In this document: positions 56,313 through 64,000 of the stretch, one piece after another
How positions within the stretch are numbered: position 1 is the stretch's first letter
How the letters are laid out: every line of letters begins with the position of its first letter
DNA from: Saccharothrix longispora
Lineage (GTDB): Bacteria; Actinomycetota; Actinomycetes; Mycobacteriales; Pseudonocardiaceae
DNA: 64,000 nucleotides
Assembly (NCBI RefSeq): GCF_030852425.1
Contig: NZ_NSDM01000006.1
Span: 1 to 64,000, forward strand
Reading direction: 5' to 3'
Position numbers and translations under genes: made by a program
The notes under the pieces: generated by a model
Database searches by the model: none
The model's input: only the letters and a program-made list of their open reading frames with translations
Told to the model about the DNA's origin: nothing

Positions 56313-59078
56313 CTACTTCTGCCCGGCCACGAGCCGGCGCGGCAGGCGCACGGGCAGCTCGGTCCGCCTGGTGACGTTGAGCTTGCGGTAGACCTTGGTC
56401 AGGTGCTGCTCCACGGTGCTCACCGAGATGTAGAGCTTGACCCCGATCTCCCGGTTGGTGTGGCCGAGCGCGGCGAGCACGGCGACCCGCCGCTCCGCCT
56501 CGCTGAGCGACGCCATGCCCGCGTGCTCGACCCGTTCGTCCCACTGCTCGGCCGGGTCGAGGTCGCGGACCGGCCGGAGGCGCAGGGTCAGCGGCTCGGC
56601 CTGGCAGCCCTTGGCCATCTGCGCGGCGCGGCGGGCGACCGTGCGGGCGGTCTCGCACTCGCCGACGGCGTTGTGCGCGTTGCTCAGCTCCAGCAGGGCG
56701 CGGGCCAGCTCGAACTTGTCGCCGCCCGCCTGGAGCAGCTCCACCGACTCGCGCAGGATCGGCACCTGCCGCTGGGCCGGGACGGTGGCGGCGAGCACCC
56801 GCAGCGCGACGCCCCGGCCGCGGTCGCCGCCGAGCGCCGGGTGCTCCAGCTGCTGGCGGGCCAGGGCGTGCGCGGCCTCCCGGTCGTCCAGCGCCAGGTG
56901 CGCCTGCGCCGCGCCCACCCGCCACGGCACGGGGGCGGGCAGGTCGACGTGCCACACCTCGGCCAGCTCGCGGCAGCGGTCGAAGTCGGCGAGCGCGGCC
57001 AGCGCCCGGTCGGTGGCCAGCAGGTGCTGGCCCCGCGCGTACAGGTAGAGCAGGCCGAGCTGGGTGCGGAACACCGCTTCCGGCACGGGGGTGCGCAGCA
57101 GCGCGGCGGCCTCGTCGTGCCGGCCCATGGCGGTGTGCGCGGCGATGCCGACCGCCAGCGGGATGACGATGGCGATGCCCCAGCTCTGCGGCGCGAGCGC
57201 CTCGTAGGCGGCGCGGGCCTGGCGGGTGGCCTCGGCCAGGTCGCCCTGCCGGAACAGCGCTTCCGCGCGCAGCGCGCCGACGACCGCGGCCCGGGTGTCG
57301 GCCAGGTCGGAGTCGGCCAGCAGCGTCTCGAACCACTGGCCGGCCCGGTCGACGTGGTCGAAGTAGACCAGGGCGGCCAGCGCGGCGGCCTGCGTGCCGA
57401 ACGTGTAGCCGCCGACCCGTCCGCTCTGCAGGACGCGTTCGGCGGTGGCCGCCAGGTCGGCGGGCCGCAGGCCGACCGTCGTGGGCAGGTCGCGGCCCGC
57501 GCCGCCGGGTCCCGCCTGGGCGGGGAGCGCCGTCGGGTGCAGGAACGACAGCGAGCCGACCCGCGCGCCGGCGTGGTCGGCCTCCGCCGCGCCGGTCCCG
57601 GCGGGGGCGGGCGCCACGTCGGCGAGCGTCGCGGTCAGCTGGTCGATGTGGCCGTACCAGAAGAGGAACTCCGACAGGTGCAGGAGGTTGCGCCGGGACA
57701 GGGCGCCGCGGTCGCGGGCGGCGAGCAGCGGCGCGAGGTGCGCCGCGGCGGCCGACGGGTTGCGGACCCACTCGACGCGCAGCAGCAGCGTGGTGATGTC
57801 CGCGCGCTCGGCGTCGTCGGTGGTGCAGCGCAGCGCCAGCTCCAGCCTCCGCACGGCCTGGTCGAGCCGGCCGGTGGCCAGGTCGTCCTGCGCGGCCCTG
57901 CGCAGCACGTCGGCGCCCCACCGGTCCACCGTGCCGCCGCCCAGCGCGTCGGCTTCGGTCAGGTGGCCGGCCAGCTCGGCGGGCCCGGCGCCGTCGAGGT
58001 GCAGCAGCCCGGCGGCCTTGAGGTGCAGCCCGGCCCGCTCGGCCGGGGCGAGGCTCGCCAGCACGGCGCCGCGCGCCACGGGGTGGCGGAACCGGCCGCC
58101 GTCGAGCAGGCCGGCCTGCTCCAGCACCTCGACCACCTGGGCGGCCGCGTCGGCGGTGGTGTCCAGCAGCTTGCCGAGCAGGGCCGGGCTCCGGCCCTCG
58201 CCCAGCACGGCCAGGGCGCGCGCCACCTGGAGCACGGGCGGTCCCCAGCGGTGCAGGCAGGCCAGCACGCCCTGGCCGAACTCGCGGCCCGCGGTGACCC
58301 CGTCGAGCGGGCGTCCCGCCCGGACGGCCGCGCGGTGGTCCTCGACGAGCGCGGTGACCAGCAGCGGGTTGCCGCCGCTGATGGCGTGGTGGACCGGCGC
58401 GAGCGCGGCGGCCGTGCGCGGGTCGAGGTGGGTGGCGAGGAGTTCGGCGACCCCCTCGCGGGACAGCGGGTCGAGCACGAGCCTGGTGGTGTTGGGCTGG
58501 CGGGTCAGCTCCGCGTGGAAGGCGGCCCGGCTCGGCCGGGGCACGGCACACTCGGTGAGGACGACCAGGGTCCGGGTGAAGCGCATCCGGCGCTGGAGGT
58601 AGAGCAGCGCCTGGAGCGAGGCGTCGTCGACGAACTGGACGTCGTCGACGAGGAGCACCACGGTCCGCTCGGCGGCCGGCGCCAGCAGGACGGTGCACAC
58701 CTCGTCGAGCAGCCGGGCGTTCGCGGCGCCGATGGTGGACGCGCCGCCGGTGGACGGGTCCGCCGCGGTGTCGTCCTCGCCGGCCGCGCGCAGCAGGTCG
58801 AGCAGCCGTCGCGCCGCCGGTCCGGGCAGCGCGGTGCCGTGGGCGAGCTGGCCCAGGACGCCGAACGCCACGTCCCGCTCCGCGCGCGACCCGGTGGCGG
58901 ACAGCAGCACCGCGCCCCGCTGCACCACCTGTTCGGCGAAGGCGTGCAGCAGTTCGGTCTTCCCGCTCGCCACCCCGCCGCTGATCACGACGGCCTGTGC
59001 GCGTCCCCTGGCGCACTCCTCGTGGAGCCGGCCGAGTGCGGCCAGCTCCACCTCCCGCTCGACAAGTGTCATTCGCAT
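56313..59078 (-). CDS. LuxR-family LAL (large ATP-binding) regulator
   Basis: The 921-aa protein starts EREVELAALGRL, followed by Walker A GGVASGKT and Walker B VVLLVDDVQFVDD. A long TPR-like helical region follows, and the C-terminal LuxR HTH is SEAERRVAVLAALGHTNREIGVKLYISVSTVEQHLTKVYRKL. LAL proteins such as PikD and RapH are pathway activators of polyketide clusters. ATG 59078 is used; ATG 59072 and an upstream GTG are alternatives. Its target is unknown, since only a type II thioesterase is adjacent. Confidence 0.93.
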   Translation of the reverse strand: MRMTLVEREVELAALGRLHEECARGRAQAVVISGGVASGKTELLHAFAEQVVQRGAVLLSATGSRAERDVAFGVLGQLAHGTALPGPAARRLLDLLRAAGEDDTAADPSTGGASTIGAANARLLDEVCTVLLAPAAERTVVLLVDDVQFVDDASLQALLYLQRRMRFTRTLVVLTECAVPRPSRAAFHAELTRQPNTTRLVLDPLSREGVAELLATHLDPRTAAALAPVHHAISGGNPLLVTALVEDHRAAVRAGRPLDGVTAGREFGQGVLACLHRWGPPVLQVARALAVLGEGRSPALLGKLLDTTADAAAQVVEVLEQAGLLDGGRFRHPVARGAVLASLAPAERAGLHLKAAGLLHLDGAGPAELAGHLTEADALGGGTVDRWGADVLRRAAQDDLATGRLDQAVRRLELALRCTTDDAERADITTLLLRVEWVRNPSAAAAHLAPLLAARDRGALSRRNLLHLSEFLFWYGHIDQLTATLADVAPAPAGTGAAEADHAGARVGSLSFLHPTALPAQAGPGGAGRDLPTTVGLRPADLAATAERVLQSGRVGGYTFGTQAAALAALVYFDHVDRAGQWFETLLADSDLADTRAAVVGALRAEALFRQGDLAEATRQARAAYEALAPQSWGIAIVIPLAVGIAAHTAMGRHDEAAALLRTPVPEAVFRTQLGLLYLYARGQHLLATDRALAALADFDRCRELAEVWHVDLPAPVPWRVGAAQAHLALDDREAAHALARQQLEHPALGGDRGRGVALRVLAATVPAQRQVPILRESVELLQAGGDKFELARALLELSNAHNAVGECETARTVARRAAQMAKGCQAEPLTLRLRPVRDLDPAEQWDERVEHAGMASLSEAERRVAVLAALGHTNREIGVKLYISVSTVEQHLTKVYRKLNVTRRTELPVRLPRRLVAGQK

Positions 59079-59291
59079 CCTCACCCCAGTGACGCGGGAC
59101 GCACCTGTTGTGTGCGCCCGCAGAACGCACGCTCCGCAACCACGTCGTCGGCTTGCTCGGCGGGCCGAATGTATCCGCGAACCCAGTCGAGTGGAAGCTG
59201 TCCGAAGTGCGCCGCGACCGGACCTCACGAGCCTTTCGGGGGCACGCGAGTGGGCCGTTCGCACCACAGGGGGCGTCGTGGTGCCGGTCCG

Positions 59292-60278
59292 TCACGGGGC
59301 GGTCGGGACCGCGGCGCGGTGCGGCACGGCGCCGTACTCGGGGTGGTCGGGCAGCCAGGCGGTGTAGCGCGGGTTGCGCTCGGCGACCTCCCGGTACGCC
59401 TCGGCCGCGTGCCGCAGCACGTCGGGCCCGAAGCCGGCGGCCGGGCCCTCCGGGTCCCAGCCGACGAGGTGCCGCCAGCGCAGCGGCACGCCGGCGATCG
59501 GCATCGCGGCCAGGCCGGGAGTGCGGCGGAACGTCGGCTGGCACAGCGCCACCGCGTCACCGGCGGAGGCCAGGTCGATGCAGCTGCCGATGTCCACCTC
59601 GTACATGGTGCGCGGGGTGAACCCGGCCCGGCTGCACGCCGCCACGAAGCAGTCGCCGAAGCACCCGTCCCCCGGCGTGACGGCCCACTGCACGTCCTTG
59701 AGCGCACCCAGCTCGACCTCGTCGCGCGACGTGAGCGGGTGGTCCTCGGGCAGCAGCACGAACACCGGGTCGACCGCGACCACGTTCCAGGTCAGGCCGT
59801 GCTCCGACGGGGGCGGCGCGTCGCCGCACACGCCGACCAGCACGTAGTCCAGCCGTCCGGCGGCCACCATCGCGGCCAGCTCGTCACCGGACCACGACAC
59901 CTGGGTGGACACGTGCGCGCCGGGGCGGGCCTCGGTGAGCCGGTGCACGAGCCCGCCGAGCATCGGCCCGTTGACCGCGCCCACGCGGTACCGCTCGGCG
60001 GGCGCGTCGTCGTCGACCAGGCGCAGCGCGTCCTCCTGGAGCCGGGAGAACGCGGGCAGCAGCACGCGGGCCCGTTCGAGCACCAGCTCGCCCAGCGGGG
60101 TGGGGCGGGCGCCCCGGTGGTCGCGGTCGAACAGCCTGCCGCCCAGCAGCGCCTCGATCCGGTGCAGCTGCGCGGTCAGGGCGGGTTGGGCGAGGCCCAG
60201 CAGCGAGGACGCCTTCGACAGGCTGCCCGCCTCGGCGATGGCGCAGACGACCCTCAGGTGCCGCAGTTCGAGCTTCAC
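59292..60278 (-). CDS. LysR-family regulator
   Basis: The 328-aa protein has the HTH LRHLRVVCAIAEAGSLSKASSLLGLAQPALTAQLHRIEALLGG and a substrate-binding domain. GTG 60278 is the start. It is divergent from the NCS1 permease operon; the 214-bp gap (60279-60492) has GTGGACACTATGACAC-type words but no clear T-N11-A site that I trust. Control of the pyrimidine uptake and ring-opening genes is likely, either with or instead of PucR. Confidence 0.92.
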   Translation of the reverse strand: MKLELRHLRVVCAIAEAGSLSKASSLLGLAQPALTAQLHRIEALLGGRLFDRDHRGARPTPLGELVLERARVLLPAFSRLQEDALRLVDDDAPAERYRVGAVNGPMLGGLVHRLTEARPGAHVSTQVSWSGDELAAMVAAGRLDYVLVGVCGDAPPPSEHGLTWNVVAVDPVFVLLPEDHPLTSRDEVELGALKDVQWAVTPGDGCFGDCFVAACSRAGFTPRTMYEVDIGSCIDLASAGDAVALCQPTFRRTPGLAAMPIAGVPLRWRHLVGWDPEGPAAGFGPDVLRHAAEAYREVAERNPRYTAWLPDHPEYGAVPHRAAVPTAP

Positions 60279-60492
60279 CCGATCGACGGTAGGTGACCGC
60301 TCGCGGCCCGTCGAGGGTCGGAGTCCTGACCGGAGGTCGCGGTGGCAATGGGCAGAGTGTGCCCTGATCATGGCAAGCGTGGACACTATGACACTGCCGG
60401 GGCGCGGGGGCCGACCGGAGGATTCCGGGATGGAAATCGCGCCGAACCGCCCGCGTGGAGGGTGTTCCACGAGCGTAACAGGGGTGTGACGG

Positions 60493-61995
60493 ATGGCCCT
60501 CGACCCCGCGACCCAGGTCACGACGGACGCCGACGGCCGGGTCGGGCTGAGCGACCACCGGGCCATCGCGGACAGCCCCCACTACAACCCGGAACTGGCC
60601 CCGGTGCCGCTGGAGCGGCGCACCTGGACCACCTACAACTTCTTCGCGCTGTGGATGGGCATGGCGCACAACATCCCCAGCTACACGCTCGCCGCGTCCC
60701 TGGTGGCGCTCGGGATGGACTGGGTGCAGGCGTTCCTGACGATCACCCTGGGCAACCTGATCGTGCTGGTCCCGATGCTGCTCAACAGCCACGCGGGCAC
60801 CAAGTACGGCATCCCGTTCCCGGTGTTCGCCCGCGCGTTCTACGGGGTGCGCGGCGCGAACCTGGTGGCGCTGCTGCGGGCGTTCATCGCGTGCGCGTGG
60901 TTCGGCATCCAGACCTGGGTCGGCGGCAAGGCGCTGCACGTCATCGTCGGGCGGCTCGCGGGCGACGGGTGGGTGGACGCCCCCGTCGTGCTCGGCCAGG
61001 TGTGGACGCTGTGGCTGTGCTTCCTGGGTTTCTGGGTGGTGCAGATGCTGATCATCTGGCGCGGCATGGAGGCGATCCGCAAGTTCGAGAACTGGACCGC
61101 GCCGCTGGTCAGCGTCGGTTTCCTGGTGCTGCTCGGGTACGTGGCGGTCAAGGCGGGCGGGTTCGGCCCGATCCTGTCGGAGCCGTCGAAGCTCGGCTGG
61201 GGCGCGGACTTCTGGAAGGTGTTCTTCCCGGCGCTGATGGGCATGATCGCGTTCTGGTCGACGCTGTCGCTGAACATGCCGGACTTCACCCGGTTCGGCG
61301 GCAGCCAGCGCAAGCAGGCGGTCGGCCAGGTGCTCGGCCTGCCGACGACGATGTCGTTCATCGCGATCGTGGCCATCCTGACCACGTCCGGCGCGATGGC
61401 GCTGTACGGCGAGGCGATCTGGGACCCGGCGGAGCTGGCGAGCCGGTTCGACTCGACGGCCGTGGTGCTGGTCGCCCTGGTGGCGCTCGTGCTCGCGACG
61501 ATCTCGGCGAACCTCGCGGCGAACGTGGTGAGCCCGTCCTACGACTTCTCCAACGCGTTCCCGAAGAAGATCAGCTTCGCGGTCGGCGGCCTGATCACCG
61601 GCGTGATCGGCATCGTGATCCAGCCGTGGCGGCTGATCTCGGACCCGTCCATCTACATCTTCGCCTGGCTCGGGTTCTACGGCGGCCTGCTGGCGTCGGT
61701 GGCGGGCGTGTTCGTCGCCGGGTACTGGGTCCTGGCGAAGACCCGGCTGGAGCTGGCCGACCTGTACCTGTCGGGGCGCGGGACGTACTGGTTCACGGCC
61801 GGCTGGAACTGGCGAGCCGTCGCGGCGACCCTGGTGGGCTCGGTGCTGGCGGTGGGCGGCGCGTACGGCGGCCCGTTCCCGGCCGACGGCCTGATCCCGT
61901 TCCTGAAACCGCTCTACGACTACAACTGGGTCGTCGGCCTGGCCGGCGGTCTGCTCGTCTACCTGGCGCTGGCGCCACGGAGGGAGAACGCGTGA
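60493..61995 (+). CDS. NCS1-family nucleobase/hydantoin permease
   Basis: The 500-aa protein has about 12 membrane helices and NCS1 motifs (NFFALWMGMAHNIPSY near the N-terminus, AWFGIQTWVGG, and MPDFTRF). Family members import uracil, allantoin, cytosine or hydantoins. The start of the operon is ATG 60493; the stop overlaps the next gene (GTGA). With dihydropyrimidinase and ureidopropionase following, uracil or a dihydropyrimidine/hydantoin is the likely cargo. Confidence 0.94.
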   Translation: MALDPATQVTTDADGRVGLSDHRAIADSPHYNPELAPVPLERRTWTTYNFFALWMGMAHNIPSYTLAASLVALGMDWVQAFLTITLGNLIVLVPMLLNSHAGTKYGIPFPVFARAFYGVRGANLVALLRAFIACAWFGIQTWVGGKALHVIVGRLAGDGWVDAPVVLGQVWTLWLCFLGFWVVQMLIIWRGMEAIRKFENWTAPLVSVGFLVLLGYVAVKAGGFGPILSEPSKLGWGADFWKVFFPALMGMIAFWSTLSLNMPDFTRFGGSQRKQAVGQVLGLPTTMSFIAIVAILTTSGAMALYGEAIWDPAELASRFDSTAVVLVALVALVLATISANLAANVVSPSYDFSNAFPKKISFAVGGLITGVIGIVIQPWRLISDPSIYIFAWLGFYGGLLASVAGVFVAGYWVLAKTRLELADLYLSGRGTYWFTAGWNWRAVAATLVGSVLAVGGAYGGPFPADGLIPFLKPLYDYNWVVGLAGGLLVYLALAPRRENA

Positions 61996-62831
61996 GCACC
62001 GTCCGAGCGGGTCTGGTCCAGCAGAGGTGGACCGGCGACAAGGATTCGATGATCGCGAACGCGGTCGAGGCGGTCCGGTCGGCGGCGTCGCGGGGGGCGC
62101 AGGTCGTGTGCCTCCAGGAGCTGTTCTACGGGCCGTACTTCTGCCAGGTGCAGGACGCGGACTACTACTCCTACACCGAGGGCATCCCCGACGGGCCGAC
62201 CACCGAGCTGATGTGCCAGGTGGCCGAGCAGAACGGCGTGGTGCTCGTCGTGCCGATGTACGAGGAGGAGCAGCCGGGCGTCTACTACAACACCGCCGCG
62301 GTGATCGACGCCGACGGCACGTACCTGGGCAAGCACCGCAAGAACCACATCCCGCAGGTCAAGGGGTTCTGGGAGAAGTTCTACTTCAAGCCCGGCAACC
62401 TCGGCTACCCGGTGTTCGACACGGCCGTGGGCAAGGTGGGCGTCTACATCTGCTACGAGCGGCACTTCCCCGAGGGCTGGCGGATGCTCGGCCTGAACGG
62501 CGCGCAGATCGTGTTCAACCCGTCGGCGACGAGCCGGGGCCTGTCCGAGTACCTGTGGCGGCTGGAGCAGACGTCGGCGGCCGTGGCCAACGAGTACTTC
62601 GTCGGCACCATCAACCGGGTGGGCGTCGAGCCGTTGGGGGACAACGACTTCTACGGCCAGTCGTACTTCGCCGACCCGCGCGGCCAACTGGTGGGCGACG
62701 CGGCGTCCGACACGGAGGAGGAGGTCGTCGTCCGCGACCTGGACATGGACCTGCTGGCCGAGGTGCGCGACCTGTGGGCGTTCTACCGGGACCGGCGCCC
62801 CGACACGTACGGGGGGCTGGTGCAGCCGTGA
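61992..62831 (+). CDS. Beta-ureidopropionase (nitrilase superfamily)
   Basis: The 279-aa enzyme has the nitrilase triad: Glu in CLQELFYGPYF, Lys in GKHRKNHIPQ, and Cys in YICYERHFPEGWR. It would hydrolyse N-carbamoyl-beta-alanine to beta-alanine, CO2 and ammonia. N-carbamoylputrescine amidases look similar, but the neighbours favour the pyrimidine path. Overlaps both neighbours by GTGA. Confidence 0.92.
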   Translation: MSTVRAGLVQQRWTGDKDSMIANAVEAVRSAASRGAQVVCLQELFYGPYFCQVQDADYYSYTEGIPDGPTTELMCQVAEQNGVVLVVPMYEEEQPGVYYNTAAVIDADGTYLGKHRKNHIPQVKGFWEKFYFKPGNLGYPVFDTAVGKVGVYICYERHFPEGWRMLGLNGAQIVFNPSATSRGLSEYLWRLEQTSAAVANEYFVGTINRVGVEPLGDNDFYGQSYFADPRGQLVGDAASDTEEEVVVRDLDMDLLAEVRDLWAFYRDRRPDTYGGLVQP

Positions 62832-64000
62832 GACTGTTGATCAAGGGCGGGACGGTCGTCAACGCGACCGGCGCCGTGCGCGCCGACGTGCTGGTGGAGG
62901 GCGAGACGATCGCGGCGCTGCTCTCCCCCACGTTCACCGTGCACGCGGACGAGGTGGTCGACGCGACCGGCCGGTACGTCATCCCCGGCGGCATCGACGC
63001 GCACACGCACATGGAGATGCCGTTCGGCGGCACGTCCTCCGCGGACACCTTCGAGACCGGCACGATCGCGGCGGCGTGGGGCGGCACCACCACGATCATC
63101 GACTTCGCCGTGCAGGCCAAGGGCACCTCGCTGCTGTCCACACTGGACAAGTGGCACCGCAGGGCGGACGGGAACTGCGCCGTCGACTACGGGTTCCACA
63201 TGATCGTCTCCGACGTGGACGACACGTCGTTGAAGGAGATGGAGTCCTGCGTCGACGCGGGCGTGAACACGTTCAAGATGTTCATGGCCTACCCCGGTGT
63301 CTTCTACGCCACCGACGGCGAGATCCTGCGCGCCATGCAGAAGGCCCGCGAGACCGGGTCCACGATCATGATGCACGCCGAGAACGGCATCGCGATCGAC
63401 CAGCTCGTCGCGCAGGCGCTCGCGCAGGGCCGCACGGACCCCGTGGAGCACGGCCTGACCCGGCCGCCCGAGCTGGAGGGCGAGGCCACGTCGCGCGCCA
63501 TCACGCTGGCCAAGGTCACCGGCGCGCCGCTCTACATCGTGCACCTGTCCGCCGCGCAGGCGCTGGACGCGGTGACGAAGGCGCGCGACACCGGGCAGAA
63601 CGTGTTCGCCGAGACGTGCCCGCAGTACCTGTACCTGTCGCTGGAGGACCTGGCCAAGCCGGGCTTCGAGGGGTCCAAGTACGTCGCCTCCCCGCCGCTG
63701 CGGCCCAAGGAGCACCAGTCGGAGCTGTGGCGCGGGCTGCGCACCAACGACCTGTCGGTGGTGTCGACCGACCACTGCCCGTTCTGCTTCAAGGACCAGA
63801 AGGAGCTGGGGCGCGGCGACTTCTCCAAGATCCCCAACGGGATGCCGGGCGTGGAGCACCGGATCGACCTGCTGCACCAGGGCGTGGTGGCCGGCGAGAT
63901 CAGCCTGGAGCGGTGGGTGGAGATCTGCTCCACCACGCCCGCCAGGATGTTCGGCCTGCACCCGCGCAAGGGTGTCGTGGCGCCCGGCGCGGACGCCGAC
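62828..64000 (+). CDS. hydA: Dihydropyrimidinase / hydantoinase (3' end beyond the window)
   Basis: The frame runs from GTG 62828 to the window edge (391 residues so far; the family is about 460-480). It has the metal motif GGIDAHTHMEMPF, the carboxylated-Lys region NTFKMFMAYPG, MMHAENG, YIVHLSA and VSTDHCPFC. The enzyme opens dihydrouracil to N-carbamoyl-beta-alanine, the substrate of the enzyme encoded before it. GTGA overlap shows an operon with the permease and amidohydrolase. A dihydropyrimidine dehydrogenase gene may follow outside the window. Confidence 0.94.
   Translation, partial: MRLLIKGGTVVNATGAVRADVLVEGETIAALLSPTFTVHADEVVDATGRYVIPGGIDAHTHMEMPFGGTSSADTFETGTIAAAWGGTTTIIDFAVQAKGTSLLSTLDKWHRRADGNCAVDYGFHMIVSDVDDTSLKEMESCVDAGVNTFKMFMAYPGVFYATDGEILRAMQKARETGSTIMMHAENGIAIDQLVAQALAQGRTDPVEHGLTRPPELEGEATSRAITLAKVTGAPLYIVHLSAAQALDAVTKARDTGQNVFAETCPQYLYLSLEDLAKPGFEGSKYVASPPLRPKEHQSELWRGLRTNDLSVVSTDHCPFCFKDQKELGRGDFSKIPNGMPGVEHRIDLLHQGVVAGEISLERWVEICSTTPARMFGLHPRKGVVAPGADAD

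Noticed and set aside
55548..59078. A complete antibiotic biosynthetic cluster
   Set aside because: Only a thioesterase and a regulator are present; no carrier, ketosynthase or adenylation domains.
56403..60296. 1297-aa plus-strand open frame
   Set aside because: It lies opposite the LAL and LysR genes, has Arg/Gly/Val-rich sequence without motifs, and reflects GC-rich codon mirror effects.
60279..60492. A definite LysR T-N11-A box in the LysR/NCS1 gap
   Set aside because: Several imperfect words are present but none stands out; a footprint would be needed.
50276..64000. A purine/allantoin degradation locus because of PucR and an NCS1 permease
   Set aside because: No allantoate, urate or xanthine enzymes are seen; nitrilase-type ureidopropionase, hydantoinase, an omega-aminotransferase and MmsA fit pyrimidine degradation better.

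Overview
The window is high-GC actinobacterial chromosome. Genes are dense on both strands, third codon positions are almost always G or C, GTG and TTG starts are common, and neighbouring genes are often joined by ATGA/GTGA overlaps. An ergothioneine operon, an AcnR-type aconitase repressor, an LAXTG sorting signal, a DUF6292 protein, cytochrome P450s and LuxR/LAL-type regulators all fit a soil actinomycete. The family mix points to Pseudonocardiales (Saccharothrix/Actinosynnema/Lentzea-like); this is an inference from gene content, not a database match. I saw no tRNA, rRNA, CRISPR array, phage or intact transposon.

Layout. 1-4.9 kb: end of a sortase-anchored Thr-rich surface protein, a lipoprotein, a GAF-ANTAR RNA-binding regulator, and an overlapping response regulator / histidine kinase / TAXI binding-protein operon. 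4.9-9.3 kb: MoxR/DUF58/VWA operon, a MobA-like nucleotidyltransferase, an MHYT membrane protein. 9.4-13.6 kb: a possible small orphan protein, a one-domain voltage-gated cation channel whose tail is frameshifted inside a 31-bp-period repeat, an alpha/beta hydrolase plus its likely TetR repressor with a clear operator, and an NlpC/P60 peptidoglycan hydrolase. 13.6-18.1 kb: gene remnants, a sirtuin, a membrane protein operon, an ABC transporter. 18.1-26.5 kb: aconitase with an exact AcnR box, a double pectate lyase, a secreted peptidase, a decayed DUF4037 gene and a striking 137-bp nested inverted repeat. 26.5-30.9 kb: egtABCD ergothioneine operon. 31.1-38.9 kb: regulators (including the AcnR orthologue), a thioesterase, two P450s, a POT peptide transporter, a DUF4262 protein. 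39.0-48 kb: yebC-pdxT, a Cys/Met PLP lyase with a divergent Lrp regulator, an acyl-CoA oxidase-like enzyme, azlCD with a divergent XRE-cupin regulator, a broken VapBC module, pdxS. 48.1-50.3 kb: an EF-G2-like GTPase. 50.3-64 kb: a split reductive pyrimidine degradation locus (semialdehyde dehydrogenase, aminotransferase and PucR on the left; NCS1 permease, beta-ureidopropionase and dihydropyrimidinase on the right), separated by an unrelated block (secreted Ala-rich protein, type II thioesterase, LAL regulator, LysR).

How the genes work together. Uracil or a dihydropyrimidine would be imported by the NCS1 permease, opened by dihydropyrimidinase, decarbamoylated by the nitrilase-family enzyme, transaminated from beta-alanine to malonate semialdehyde, and converted to acetyl-CoA by the dehydrogenase; PucR and LysR are the candidate regulators. 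EgtA-D make ergothioneine, although the C-S lyase EgtE is not here. PdxS and PdxT make PLP but are encoded 6.6 kb apart. The AcnR orthologue lies 10.8 kb from acn, yet the acn promoter carries an exact match to the corynebacterial AcnR consensus.
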